From the NCBI GenBank assembly GCA_949316235.1, contig OX438757.1:14936657-15000656 (forward strand): 64,000 nucleotides of DNA, given 5' to 3'. The notes below the pieces were generated by a model that ran no database searches, was not told the DNA's origin, and saw only the letters and a list, made by a program, of their open reading frames with translations. This stretch comes from Oegoconia quadripuncta (Eukaryota > Arthropoda > Insecta > Lepidoptera > Autostichidae). Positions 48,801 to 55,220 of this stretch are shown here, piece after piece. Numbering within the stretch: position 1 is the stretch's first letter; every line of letters starts with the position of its first letter. The translations under genes were made by a program, and so were the position numbers.

Positions 48801-51800
48801 CTAACCATAACACCTTGTGAAGCGATGTAGTTTAAAAAAAAATTACATGTTGACTTTCAATAAGTGATATTTTTGTATCCTACATTGAATGAAATATTTT
48901 TGATTTGATTTTGAATAAAACATTTAACATATAACTATAAATTGAAAAGTTAGTAAACCCCCAAGAAAACAAATAATGATATATGATAATAATAATAAAT
49001 ATTTCGTACACTATAACACCAAGCAGCTAGTCCCAAACTAAGCAAAGCTTGTGCTATGGATGCTAGATAAGGGATAAAGATACATAAATATTTATATAAA
49101 TATGGGGGAATATTCTTATTCATCACGCAAATTTTTACCCCCCTCGGGCTTCGAGCCCGCAAACATTATACCAATGGGTCGTCAAAATGATTATATCATC
49201 CAGATTGACCAAACCTAGCTAAATATCTTTGAAGTGGCTGCACCGATTTCCACCAAATATGGCTAAGATAAGAAAGAACCCCGAGTTAATCTTAAATATA
49301 AAAAAACAAATAGAAAACTCAAATGAGTACGATATCATCGAAAATCAAAAAACTGATGCTTTCCCGATTTTCATCAAACATGATTAAGAATCTCTACCCT
49401 CGTTAAGTCTAATAAAAAAACCGCACTCAAGTCGGACACACATACAACGCCGTCATACACATAACACACGTCGTTTTCCGTCGGCGGTTCACAAATATAA
49501 CGTTAATATTTAAGTAGCATTTAAGTGTGTACCCAAATTGTATAGATAAACATAGATGTAGGCAATAAACAATTTTTATTCTTATTCTTAAAAGCTAAAA
49601 GCACACACATGAAAGTGCAAGAAAAAATTACAATATTGGTTAAAAATATGAATTTTACGTTTACGTTATGCATGTATGTTATTCTTTAAAGATAGTCGCA
49701 TGTTTTTTGGTCCGTTTTCTGCGGTAAGTGATGCAATATAAATCAGCATTTGATACGGCAGTTCGCGAACGAAGTCGGTGTGTGACTGAATTCCCATTGG
49801 TTCCAAACTCCCGTTTTTAACACCAATGAAGTGGTGCCATTTTGATTGTTTCAACGACCCAGTAATATATGGCTATGCCTTCGACCCTTTTCGAGTTTGA
49901 AGCCTATTGTCTGTCTGTGGTATTTTAGCGCCAAAAAGATTGAACAGATTTGAAACTGTTTTTTATTTTCGAAAGCCGGTTTTGCGAGATGGTTCCTAGC
50001 CATGTTTAAAGGAAATCGCCCCAGCCGTTTCGATTAGCTTCGACCACAGTTGGTTTGTTCACCTGGATGATACATAATCTCGCGAGGGATTTCTAAATAT
50101 TTTTTTTGTTATCTGTAACTACAATTTAGCGTGAGTCTGACGTAATATAATGTTTTTTTACAGACATCCAGAGGATGAGACCGATAGTCCGTATGTGTTG
50201 ATTTGCTCGAACCCCTTCATAACAACCATGCGCTTTCCAATAAAAGAACAGCCTGGATTATGTAAGTATTTGACCGTTCTAACTGAGTGGAAATATTCCT
50301 TTTTGGTTTGTGAAGTTAAGCAATGTCTGGCGTGGTCAGTCCTTAACCGAGTGATCACTAGTCAATGTCTGGCGCGGTCGGTCCTTAAACGAGTGACCGC
50401 TACTCAATGTCTGGCGCGGTCGGTCCTTAAACGAGTGACCGCTACTCAATGTCTGGCGCGGTCGGTCCTTAAACGAGTGACCGCTAGTCAATGTCTGCGC
50501 GGTCGGTCCTTAAACGAGTGACCGCTAGTCAATGTCTGGCGCGGTCGGTCCTTAAACGAGTGACCGCTAGTCAATGTCTGGCGCGGTCGGTCCTTAAACG
50601 AGTGACCGCTAGTCAATGTCTGGCGCAGCCAGTCCTTGAATGAGTGACCTCTAGTTACTGTTTGGCGCTGTCAGTCCTATTAAATGAGTGTCCACTAGTC
50701 AATGTCTGGCGCGATCAGTCCTTAAATGAGTGACCACTAGTCAATGTATGGGGCGGTCAATCCTTAAATGACTGACCACTAGTCAATGTATGGCGCGGTC
50801 AATCCTTAAACGAGTGACCGCTAGTCAATGTCTGGCGCAGCCAGTCCTTGAATGAGTGGCCACTAGTTACTGTCTGGCGCTGTCAGTCCTATTAAATGAG
50901 TGTCCACTAGACAATGTCTGGCGCGGTCAGTCCTTAAATTAGTGACCATTAGTCAATGTCTGGCGCGGTCCTTCCTTAAATGTGTGACCACTAGTCAATG
51001 TCTGGCATGGCCAGTCCTTAAATGTGTGACCACTAGTCAATGTCTGGCATGGTCAGTCCTTGAATGATTGACCACTAGTGAATGTCTGGCGTGGTCAGTC
51101 AATGAATGAATACTACTAGTGTCATTTTAATAAGAGTGTTTCCGTGCTTCGGAGGGCACGTGAAATAATCGATTCCAGTTATTTCGATTGAAGGCAGCCG
51201 TTAATTTGGTGGCCACAGGATGGGCGGTATAAAAACACTTACTGTCAGGTGGCCACTAGACTGACACATATCCACCAATCCGAACTGGGCCTGCGTGATA
51301 GATTATGGGCCATTATCTCCTAGTAAGAGGACGCCATGCCACAACAGTGCGGACGTCGTGTAAGGCTGATGATGATGTACTGAGTGATAAGACTTCCTGC
51401 ACTTCTCTACCCTAAGTTATACGATACCCCAAATTAGTTATGTACCTCAATAAGTAATAAGTTAGCGGTATAGGGTTAGCTTACCTTCGGCCCCATCTTC
51501 ACTTAAACATCAAATTAACATCAAATGTAATTCAGTTCCAGCGCTACCCGTTGTGCATTCAAACAAAAGATATGCCAGGAGTAGTGGAGAGAGATGACTA
51601 TGATAAGATAAATAAGGTAAACCGACAGGTTTGGCCGCCTCCGTGGCTCAATGTAAACAACATACGTTTACGATCGGAGGTCGCGGATTCGATCCTATGT
51701 GTAGTACTCTATTTGGTTGGTGGGCATTTTAAATGTCCGCTTGGATACCTACCACCGTCTTATCTGCCGCCAAAACAGCAATGTTAATACCTTGTTGTAT

Positions 51801-52685
51801 TCCAGTTGTCAGAGATAAGATAGCCAGTCCCCCAAATAAAATAGGGTTTCCGGGTCAGGACGCTTCCACCTACGACCTCATCTTTCACGCCTAAAGGACT
51901 GTACAGATTTCAATGAAATTTGGTTGGTATACAGATTAGGACCTGGATTAATGTATAGGCTACTTTTTATCCCGGAAAAGTGATTGGTTTCTATAGGATA
52001 AGTACTATTAGTGGGATTGCTTTTGACTCACAAAGTGACGCATTTGGTAATAAAATCAATTCTACGTCGAAAAAGTCGCGGTTTACTGCTAGTACATACA
52101 TATATTCGAAAAACCTTTCTGGGGCAGCCGTTTAAAAAAAGAGAACAGAGCCGGTAGGTTTCTTGTGCCGCATGTTCTCACAATGATTTTCCTTTTTCAA
52201 AGCGGTAGTAATTTGGCCATACTAAGTATAAATAGTATAAAGTTCTTGTATTATCTACGACCTGTTTGGTGTAGTGACTGCTATACTAAAAGGTCGCGGG
52301 TTCGAATCCCGCTGGGGGCATATGATTGTATGATGAATGACCTTAGATCCACACGGACAGTGTGGAACTAAGGCCCTTATTAATAAACCGTTCTCAAGAT
52401 TGAGATAACCTTAAGTTGACTCTTGAGAATCTGTTGCAGAGTATAAAAAAAAAATTATATCGGGACTGAGACGGGATCTCAATCTCAAGACCGGTTTTTT
52501 AATACGGACCTAAATGGCGCTGTTACACACACAAAGGATATTTATTTATTATTTCCTATTGATATTTAATAAATGACAGTTCACGTTGGAATAAATGCTT
52601 GATTTTTTTGTCTACAGGTGCATTAGACACGACTATGCATGACGCAGCAGCGCGGAACATTCTGGTTCCAGGGATCGATAACTAG
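27823..52685 (+). CDS. TRIP4: Activating signal cointegrator 1 (TRIP4/ASC-1), complete, 12 coding exons
   Basis: TRIP4 is a subunit of the ASCC complex (ASCC1-3), which splits collided ribosomes and acts in alkylation-damage responses; it was first known as a transcription cointegrator. Exons: 27823-27890, 27973-28109, 35009-35200, 36661-36779, 39036-39178, 40331-40494, 42094-42248, 43737-43930, 45937-46058, 48415-48511, 50164-50261, 52618-52685. All introns are GT-AG and every phase joins, giving 518 codons plus TAG. The start MDKWFNESMSGVLGFEFTDD aligns with the human N-terminus. The C2HC5 zinc finger (residues ~133-172) keeps all Cys/His: HLCECDASVHG.., NNCTNCGRIVC, GPCMFCG. KKKTKFVNLYSNEGQ and RVIDDDCDYF match conserved blocks. 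The ASCH domain (~373-495) has SGCLLGCVYVEDCL and FPIKEQPG. It shows QPGASLL for the usual QPWASLL and KMHEGIAW for the K..EGR.W pattern. Human TRIP4 is 581 residues; the linker before ASCH is shorter here. Confidence 0.95.
28376..28990 (+). mobile_element. RTE/BovB-type LINE 3' fragment in TRIP4 intron 2
   Basis: The open frame 28428-28922 matches the C-terminal end of endonuclease-reverse transcriptases (LPIFTFGCQTWVLTKAQC, TQRAMERSIIKK, KQLKWKWAGHTLRG, WRRMGEAFARRHTEQ). The catalytic RT and endonuclease are missing, so the copy is 5'-truncated. An AAATAAATA-type tail follows to about 28990. The frame is still open over 165 codons. Confidence 0.85.
28991..29573. other. TRIP4 intron 2, unassigned
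   Basis: AT-rich intron sequence with no gene, repeat or splice site that I can support. Confidence 0.4.
29574..30571. mobile_element. 998-bp Tc1/mariner-like relic with ~200-bp inverted repeats
   Basis: The ends are CAGGTGTAATCATTAA on the left and TTAACGATTACACCCTG on the right, flanked by TA on both sides. The two arms pair over about 200 bp (GTGTGCACAGGCGAT, GTAACTATTATAGAT, CATTTTACTCATTAGGTAAAGTA on the right arm), apart from a ~65-base insert near 29595-29660. An internal plus-strand frame at 30138-30416 has NNRAAIIFYRREYPDRE..PSGTYLRKL, which resembles the N-terminal helix-turn-helix called DUF4817 in insect transposable elements. It is out of frame with the upstream ATG (MAYSNTGKK) by one base. 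No DDE domain remains. Confidence 0.75.
30590..31284. other. TRIP4 intron 2, unassigned
   Basis: A 26-base segment around AAAACAGAAAGCAGGACCGTGAC is repeated at 30640-30664 and 30689-30713. The rest shows no coding or mobile-element signal. Confidence 0.4.
31285..31640. mobile_element. ~350-bp MITE with long inverted ends
   Basis: The left end ATACCGGATGAGTTTTTTTA and the right end TAAAAAAACTCATCCGGTAT are inverted copies. Pairing extends through CCTTA/TAAGG and GGTATTGGCATAG/CTATGCCAATA, about 85 bp in all. Related ends occur at 53018-53090 and 54515-54566. There is no coding sequence. Confidence 0.8.
31705..31788 (+). other. Candidate 84-nt cassette exon in TRIP4 intron 2
   Basis: An open, comparatively GC-rich block sits between a TTCGAG acceptor-like site and a GGTAAGT donor. 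Its length is a multiple of three. It takes over the phase-1 codon left by exon 2 and hands phase 1 to exon 3, so inclusion would keep the TRIP4 frame and add about 28 residues (AEVEEEDMVAMSSQS.., LPEMPLWG). I see no homology to known TRIP4. The acceptor context is only moderate. It could instead be an exon of a captured gene fragment (see 31890-31966). Confidence 0.35.
31890..31966 (+). other. Candidate short terminal exon or captured gene fragment
   Basis: After ATTTTTAAG there is an open stretch encoding KMGVERGERRRLDIQ.. and ending in TAA at 31964-31966. In phase with the 84-nt block at 31705-31788 (101-base intron between) it would give a short alternative C-terminus. The base composition is richer than the surrounding intron. 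No family is recognised. Confidence 0.25.
31967..33830. other. TRIP4 intron 2, unassigned
   Basis: AT-rich. 32358-32430 carries a SINE A head/tail fusion fragment (GATCTGTTTGGTGTAGTGGT joined to GTGGAACTACATGGCGCTGT). 33110-33230 is a degenerate TCATTTGTTTTT repeat. There is no coding signal that I trust. Confidence 0.4.
33840..34140 (+). mobile_element. Possible LINE C-terminal fragment
   Basis: The plus frame includes EVLHFLLECDWSADIGERF, a pattern reminiscent of the H..EC zinc-knuckle-like end of some non-LTR retrotransposon ORF2 proteins. No RT domain is nearby. Weak call. Confidence 0.3.
34171..34590. mobile_element. 420-bp MITE sharing the mariner's inverted repeats
   Basis: The left end TTGGGTCTTTACCTATGAAA and right end TTTCATAGGTAAGGACCTAA are inverted copies of the mariner ends at 11925-13213 (GGTCTTTACCTATGAAATT). 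It is flanked by TA at 34169-34170 and 34591-34592. The interior is AT-rich without coding capacity and is unrelated to the transposase gene. Confidence 0.85.
34600..35008. other. End of TRIP4 intron 2
   Basis: The intron ends in CTTTACATTTCAG before the exon 3 start at 35009. Nothing else is recognised. Confidence 0.5.
35345..35577 (-). repeat. SINE family B in TRIP4 intron 3
   Basis: Minus-strand copy with 'AGACACTCAAACCAATCATT', 'CTAAGCAAAGCTTGTCTTGT' and a head with TTCGAACCGTTGA and CCACTACACCAACCGGTC on the given strand. It is followed by a SINE A fragment at about 35595-35690. Confidence 0.7.
35925..36262 (-). mobile_element. Deleted mori-type mariner, 338 bp
   Basis: The ends CGAGGACTGGCTTTTAAC (left) and AAGCAGCCCTCG (right) form short inverted repeats, with TA at both sides (35923-35924, 36263-36264). 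Inside, on the minus strand, is the C-terminal part of a mariner transposase: HPPYSPDLSPNDFITFPKIK, LRGQRFSSSEEAVDAYKSA, then a frameshift. The first two catalytic aspartates are gone. The ACGAGG-type ends suggest the mori subfamily, and a different family from the 11925 element. Confidence 0.85.
36300..36610 (-). repeat. SINE family C in TRIP4 intron 3
   Basis: Full family order on the minus strand, from GGGATCGAACCCGCAAACTC (head) through 'CGGGCGGACATTTAAAACGC' to 'CACACCTGATGTTAAATGAG'. It ends about 50 bases before the zinc-finger exon acceptor at 36660. Confidence 0.8.
36923..37061. mobile_element. 140-bp MITE, second copy, TRIP4 intron 4
   Basis: Near-identical to 18140-18289: ends GGTGCCGATTCGGATGTACA and TGTACATCCGAATCGACATC, and core CATCGTACTGTTCCAGGGAG. 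A 12-base tract present in the right arm of the other copy is missing here. Confidence 0.85.
37062..37656. other. TRIP4 intron 4, unassigned with repeat scraps
   Basis: 37290-37400 is shared in inverted form with 38690-38740 (TCGAATAGAATAGAACCA). 37500-37540 has the CATTTGGGATAATGATCGTG repeat. No gene. Confidence 0.4.
37657..37877. mobile_element. 221-bp MITE, TTA target duplication (Harbinger-like)
   Basis: The ends GTCATTTCATGAAATG and CATTTCATGAAATGAC are inverted. Pairing continues through GATCGTTATGTATG, about 45 bp per arm. It is flanked by TTA at 37654-37656 and 37878-37880. A 3-bp TWA duplication is the PIF/Harbinger signature. No coding content. Confidence 0.75.
37881..39035. other. 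TRIP4 intron 4, LINE and SINE fragments
   Basis: 38140-38210 carries the CCAAATGGGGTGGTCAGAGAT repeat. 38340-38660 is a LINE 3' UTR related to 2725-2935. 38886-38950 is a family C SINE head (minus). The intron ends TTATATTCTTTAAG before 39036. Confidence 0.5.
39222..39375 (-). repeat. SINE family C, truncated
   Basis: Matches the 3' half of the family on the minus strand (CTCAATCACACCTAATGTTA, GATGAGGTCGAAGGTGGAAG, ACAACCGGAACACC). The head is missing. Confidence 0.7.
39376..40330. other. Rest of TRIP4 intron 5
   Basis: 40178-40253 is the 3' end of the same LINE as 19771-21730 (GATGTACGCTGTATTCTTCA, GTGCAATAAAGAGTATTTGA, then GATTGATTGA). The intron ends in TGTTTCACTTCACCAG. Otherwise unassigned. 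Confidence 0.5.
40850..41005 (-). repeat. LINE 3' end in TRIP4 intron 6
   Basis: Minus-strand copy of the 18960-19235 tail (GATCACTTGAAAACGTCACA, CCCCAGAGAAGAACGA, AAACTCAAGGGG-like). Confidence 0.6.
41010..41265 (-). repeat. SINE family D, cut by family C
   Basis: Has CATCATCATCAGCCCGTAAA, 'CCTTCCCTCGTATATAAGGG' and 'CTCACGATGTTTTCC'. Its tRNA-like head stops at GAGAACCGAACG, where a family C SINE begins. Confidence 0.75.
41266..41415 (-). repeat. SINE family C, truncated
   Basis: Minus-strand 3' half of the family (TTGACCTCAATCACACCTGA to CTCTGACAACCGGAACACAA). It joins directly to the family D element, suggesting insertion into its head. Confidence 0.7.
41815..42086 (+). repeat. SINE family A abutting TRIP4 exon 7
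   Basis: Full-length plus-strand copy: head GCGACCTGTTTGGTGTAGTT and GGTTGCGGGTTCAAATCCCG, 'TATGTTTGTATGATGAATAC', 'GTGGAACTAGATGGCGTTGT', then GATATTTATTTATTTATTG. The tail ends within about 8 bases of the exon 7 acceptor (TTTACAG at 42087-42093), so it supplies most of the pyrimidine-rich tract. Confidence 0.85.
42345..42678 (-). repeat. SINE family C in TRIP4 intron 7
   Basis: Complete minus-strand copy, from the T-rich end near 42345 to the tRNA-like head GGGGATCGAAACCGCGACCT and AGCCACAGAGGCGG. Confidence 0.85.
42680..43736. other. Rest of TRIP4 intron 7
   Basis: 42960-43260 is relatively GC-rich unique sequence with no open frame or known repeat. 43290-43400 is a minus-strand SINE B fragment. 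The intron ends GTACTTTCCAG before 43737. Confidence 0.45.
43940..44632 (+). mobile_element. LINE 3' end interrupted by SINE B, TRIP4 intron 8
   Basis: 43955-44130 encodes a retrotransposon C-terminal tail (NKVPVDRQNLPFNKFKDTI, KKAYYKISDF). Its 3' UTR resumes after a SINE at 44390-44632 (AGAGCAACCTTTTGAGTTTC, tail TTTTGATTTGATT). It starts within about 25 bases of the exon 8 donor at 43931. Confidence 0.7.
44141..44385 (+). repeat. SINE family B inside a LINE
   Basis: Complete plus-strand copy: head GACCGATTGGTGTAGTGGAT and GGTTGCGGGTTCGAATCCCG, 'GTATGATGAATACGAACATT', 'CTTTGCTTAGTTTGGGACTA', and a TATTATTATTATT tail. LINE sequence lies on both sides. Confidence 0.85.
45090..45735. repeat. 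Minisatellite, 92-bp higher-order unit, TRIP4 intron 8
   Basis: Core motifs such as GCGGTGACGGCGACACGTAA, GTGGTGACTGTGTCACGTAA and AAGCCCGGTGACGGCGACAA recur every 22-24 bases. Groups of four make a 92-bp unit repeated about five times between 45180 and 45640, with degenerate flanks. It is rich in CG dinucleotides, unlike the surrounding intron. The Arg/Thr-rich minus-strand open frames are by-products of the repeat. Confidence 0.95.
45736..45936. other. End of TRIP4 intron 8
   Basis: Unique sequence ending CCTTACCTGTTGCAG before exon 9. No other feature. Confidence 0.5.
46110..46331 (+). mobile_element. Lep1/Helitron-like non-autonomous element, near complete
   Basis: Begins CTAACTAATATTATAAATGC, passes CGGCGAAACGGATGCATGGA, GGTATATAGGTAGAATATAC and CCCGATAAAGTGAGTAG, and ends GGCGAAGCCGCGGGCGGAAA then GGTAGT. 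This is the typical lepidopteran repeat with a GC-rich hairpin near its 3' end, as in Helitrons. It lies about 50 bases past the exon 9 donor. Confidence 0.7.
46332..46804. other. TRIP4 intron 9, unassigned
   Basis: 46570-46720 resembles a LINE 3' UTR on the minus strand (TTTATTGCATATAAGTACAC, AGAGATTCCTTCCAGCAAAC). No gene. Confidence 0.4.
46805..46990 (+). repeat. SINE family C, 3' half
   Basis: From 'ATCTAAATCTGCCGCCAAGC' to 'CAGGTGTGATTGAGGTCAAG' plus poly(A). The head is missing. Confidence 0.75.
46991..47320. other. TRIP4 intron 9, unassigned
   Basis: 47035-47130 resembles a decayed LINE coding scrap (GTCAATGTGCGTAAAACGAA) but is too short to call. Confidence 0.3.
47322..47567 (+). 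repeat. SINE family C, head missing
   Basis: From 'GGTTGGTGGTAGGGCATTTT' to 'GATTGAGGTCAAGTACGAAC' with a 14-base A run. Confidence 0.8.
47693..48356. mobile_element. 664-bp TTAA-flanked element (piggyBac-like MITE?)
   Basis: TTAA lies on both sides (47689-47692 and 48357-48360). The ends CCTTGAGACGGACGTGGGC and GGGAACGGGCGACAGAGAGG are loosely inverted (CCT...CG.C...GTGGG). Subterminal sequence at 47706-47780 has two inverted GGGCACCGATCGGTG blocks, each itself palindromic. No transposase. It ends 58 bases before TRIP4 exon 10. Confidence 0.5.
48585..48915 (+). mobile_element. LINE 3' end in TRIP4 intron 10
   Basis: Encodes a retrotransposon C-terminal tail (FVGHIIRFYNKIPEHVLSL) followed by 'GATGTGTTGTTGCGGAGTTT' and a TTTTTGATTTGATTTTGA end. 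Same family as bases 1-590. Confidence 0.7.
48985..49182 (-). repeat. SINE family B, minus strand
   Basis: Has CTAAGCAAAGCTTGTGCTAT, ATTTTTACCCCCCTCGGGCT and a damaged head (GAGCCCGCAAACATTATACC). Confidence 0.65.
49190..50163. other. Rest of TRIP4 intron 10
   Basis: 49330-49470 carries the GACGGCGTTGTATGTGTG-type repeat in inverted form. The remainder is unassigned. The intron ends TGTTTTTTTACAG before exon 11. Confidence 0.45.
50310..51115. repeat. Minisatellite, 42-bp unit, TRIP4 intron 11
   Basis: About 19 copies of a 42-base unit with core CAATGTCTGGCGCGGTCGGT then CCTTAAACGAGTGACCGCTA. Copies at 50360-50610 are nearly identical; later ones drift (GTCAGTCC, CACTAGT). One copy near 50491 lacks two bases. 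The array begins about 50 bases beyond the exon 11 donor. Because 42 is a multiple of 3, a long frame stays open from the exon into the array. Confidence 0.95.
51130..51390. repeat. Dispersed lepidopteran repeat fragment
   Basis: Contains 'CGTGCTTCGGAGGGCACGTG', 'TGGTGGCCACAGGATGGGCG' and 'CACCAATCCGAACTGGGCCT', then GGCTGATGATGATG. This order is familiar from RTE/SINE-type repeats of Lepidoptera. No protein. Confidence 0.55.
51635..51895 (+). repeat. SINE family C, diverged
   Basis: Head GCCTCCGTGGCTCAATGTAA and GGTCGCGGATTCGATCC, then the family body with deletions. The following 51896-52050 is a diverged Helitron-like segment (AAATTTGGTTGGTATACAGA, TTTTTATCCCGGAAAAGTGA). Confidence 0.7.
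52252..52560 (+). repeat. SINE family A split by a MITE
   Basis: Head CGACCTGTTTGGTGTAGTGA and GGTCGCGGGTTCGAATCCCG, then ATGATGAATGAC and GTGTGGAAC. After the insert at 52372-52510 it resumes TAAATGGCGCTGTTACACAC and AAGGATATTTATTTATTA. It ends about 60 bases before TRIP4 exon 12. Confidence 0.8.
52372..52510. mobile_element. 139-bp MITE, TAA target duplication
   Basis: The ends GGCCCTTATTAATAAACCG and CGGTTTTTTAATACGGACC are inverted. TAA flanks both sides (52369-52371, 52511-52513). Removing the element and one TAA restores normal SINE A sequence (GGAACTAAATGGCG). The 3-bp duplication fits PIF/Harbinger. Confidence 0.85.
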
Positions 52686-53017
52686 GCATATACATATAGT
52701 ACGCAAAATATGGGCATCCAGACGTCGAGTTGCGGAGCCCGGCCCGCCAACGAATACTAGGCATATTCCACTTATATTGTAAATGCAAACAGTATGGTTG
52801 TTCATAACCCACCTCTACTAAGTGTGGGTCATGAACTATCACATAAAAATTTTCGTTACGCTAAATTTGGTACCACGTAACCTAGAAGTAAATTATTGTA
52901 TCTCGATAAGTCTATCCATAAGACGTTTATCCCCTTATCCTTGAATTAACATATAAGATACTGTTTATTCTCGTGTAAATGTCTAGTCTATGTATTAATA
53001 TGGTATATATACAAATA
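52686..53017. other. TRIP4 3' flank
   Basis: This should contain the TRIP4 3' UTR. I see no canonical AATAAA in the first 330 bases, so the cleavage site is unplaced. Confidence 0.4.
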
Positions 53018-53746
53018 CCGGATGAGTTTTGTTAACGTAACGAAAAAAATAGGGCATATTAGGTAAGTGAAATGGAAGGCTAGAAATACAAATACAAAAG
53101 ATGAATAGTCCGCAAGCATTTGCAACATTTCGAATAGCTTATCGGTAACTGCTCACATGCATCTTGATTCGTTCGCGTTGTGGGTATTTAGTTAATTATG
53201 TTAAGCCTACTTTTGACAATTATTATTTTAAACGAGTTTCATTAGGTTCCATACAATTACTATACACCACCGTACAACATGATCTTTATAGAATACACAC
53301 TTATGGTTGTTATTGAAAATTTTTGCACTGGTACCCTACCCTCGCTTTCTCTCGCAGGGCACTAGCTGAAAATCAGTGTCTTACCGCTATAGGTGAGGAT
53401 CCACACTGAGCTATCTCCGTATATACATTGTAGTCTTTGCACTGAGCGATGGACCATTTGTGGTACAGATACAACTCTATTATAAGTTTTGACAGTTGTA
53501 CTTAATTTTTGTTTTTATTTTTATTACTGTGAAATAAGGCTACATTTCGTAAGAATAACACCAAGCAGAATGATTGTTGCGTCGAATATTTTTGTATGTG
53601 TTTCTGTAATATGCAAATGAACGCTTTATCTATCTATCTATCTATCTAAGGTATTGGTATAGGTAGTTAAATATATTTTTTTCAGTCATTTGACTGTCGC
53701 GTTAGTAGCCTATTCCACATAATTACATTATTGATATTGATATTAT

Positions 53747-53960
53747 ATGAGAGGGCGGCAAACGAGCATGCGGGTCACCTGATGGAAAGCAATCACCGCC
53801 GCCCATGGGCACCCGCAACACCAAAAGGGTCACAGATGCGTTGCCGGCCTTTGAGGAAGGTGTAGGCTCGTTTCTTGAAGGTTCCAATGTCGTACTCGTT
53901 CGGGAATACCGCTGCCACAGGGTGGTTGTACGTGGTAAGAAGTTTAGAAATTCTATATTT
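53747..53960. repeat. Dispersed lepidopteran repeat, longer copy
   Basis: ATGAGAGGGCGGCAAACGAG to CGTACGTGGTAAGAAG. Its first 85 bases equal the fragment inside the Gypsy pol gene at 23205-23295. Confidence 0.75.
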
Positions 53961-54274
53961 AATCTGAACATGTACATACATGTTTTGGTGGAAAAACATA
54001 TTAAAGAAACTAAAAGGTAGCGATTTTTCCAACATAAAAAGGAAGGATCGTTAGTGCAATGTTGCACAAAATTAAATAATGTCAATAAATTCTATATGAC
54101 TTGCACCGGGAATACAATATATCAATATTGATACAAAATAGTACCAAATAAATTTCGCAGAACAGGAACCCTACGCCCCTCCAGTCGCTTATCAATCTCC
54201 GGTCGGCACATGGGTCGATGATGGTTTTGAAAAAAAAAACAAAATTAAACTAACTATACCAATAACTTCTTTGA

Positions 54275-54507
54275 CGACCGATTGGTGTAGTGGATAGTGA
54301 TCCTATCAGCTAAACCAACGGTTGCGGGTTCGAATCCCGCTAGGGGTAAATGTTTGTGTGATGAATACGAACATTTATTCCCGAGTCTTGGATGTTTATA
54401 TAAATATGTATGTATGTTTATTCGTTATCTAGTATCCATAGCACAAGCTTTGCTTAGTTTGGGACTAGATGATTGATGTAAGTGTCGGAAATATTTATTT
54501 ATTTATC
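54275..54507 (+). repeat. SINE family B, complete
   Basis: Best full copy of family B: GACCGATTGGTGTAGTGGAT, GGTTGCGGGTTCGAATCCCG, 'GGGGTAAATGTTTGTGTGAT', 'CATAGCACAAGCTTTGCTTA', 'GATTGATGTAAGTGTCGGAA', then TATTTATTTATTT. Confidence 0.88.
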
Positions 54508-54879
54508 TATTGCACTTACATAATATGCCCTATTTTTTTCCTTACGGTTAAAAACTCATCCGGTATATCAGCTCAACGGCGGATCCAGTCTTCGAGAGCG
54601 GTCACTTATTTCCCAGCCATCATAATTAGTACAGTTTTTTTTTTAATATATCTGACTTGTTTCTGTAAAAAGCTGAAAAATTATCAGGGGGTGTTCTAGT
54701 CCCAGGGGAGGAGGTCATGACCCCAGTGACCCCACGACCCGCTCATGGTTCCGCCCTTGTATCAGCTACCTAAATTTAATAATGTATGCGGTATGTTAAC
54801 CAGATATTATTTTAAATAGCATTCCTCCTTGTAAACTATATTCACATATAAAACAATACTTATTCGACGATAATAACAT

Positions 54880-55220
54880 TTACCCATTGCGGGTTCGAAT
54901 CCCGCAACGGGTAAATGTTGTGTGATGAATACGAACATTTATTCCCGAGTCATGGATGTTTATATATGAATACTTATGTATGTTTATCCGTTATTTAGTA
55001 TTCATAGTACAAGCTTTGCTTAGTTTGGGACTAGATCTAAATCTGCCGCCAAGCAGCAATGTTAATAGCATTGTTGTGTTCCGGTTGTCAGAGATAAGAT
55101 AGCCAGTCCCCCAAATGTGTTGGGGTATCCGGGTCAGTACGCTTCCACCTTCGACCTCGTCTTCACTTAACATCAGGTGTGATTGAGGTCAAGTACGAAC
55201 GTCCCCAATATTTATATTAT
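54880..55220 (+). repeat. SINE B with a SINE C inserted near its 3' end
   Basis: 54880-55034 is SINE B from GCGGGTTCGAATCCCGCAAC to TTTGGGACTAGA. 55035-55198 is the 3' half of SINE C (AATCTGCCGCCAAGCAGCAA to GAGGTCAAGTACGAAC). The SINE B tail resumes (GTCCCCAATATTTATATTA). Confidence 0.75.

Larger units (their letters stand above)
53018..54566. mobile_element. Decayed copy of the 31285-type MITE with several insertions
   Basis: The left end ATACCGGATGAGTTTTGTTA and right end TAAAAACTCATCCGGTATAT match the MITE at 31285-31640. Internal segments at 53645-53740 (CTATTCCACATAATTACATT) and 54245-54266 (AACTATACCAATAACTTCT) also match it. Between them lie foreign blocks: 53090-53640 (unassigned, ending in ATCT repeats), 53747-53960 (dispersed repeat) and SINE B at 54275-54507. 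Confidence 0.6.

Noticed and set aside
50150..50521. A 123-codon open frame including TRIP4 exon 11
   Set aside because: Only 50164-50261 is exon. The rest is intron and minisatellite, supported by a GTAAGT donor and a matching downstream exon.
50310..51115. CRISPR-like array
   Set aside because: Units are contiguous with no unique spacers, in a eukaryotic intron; it is a minisatellite.
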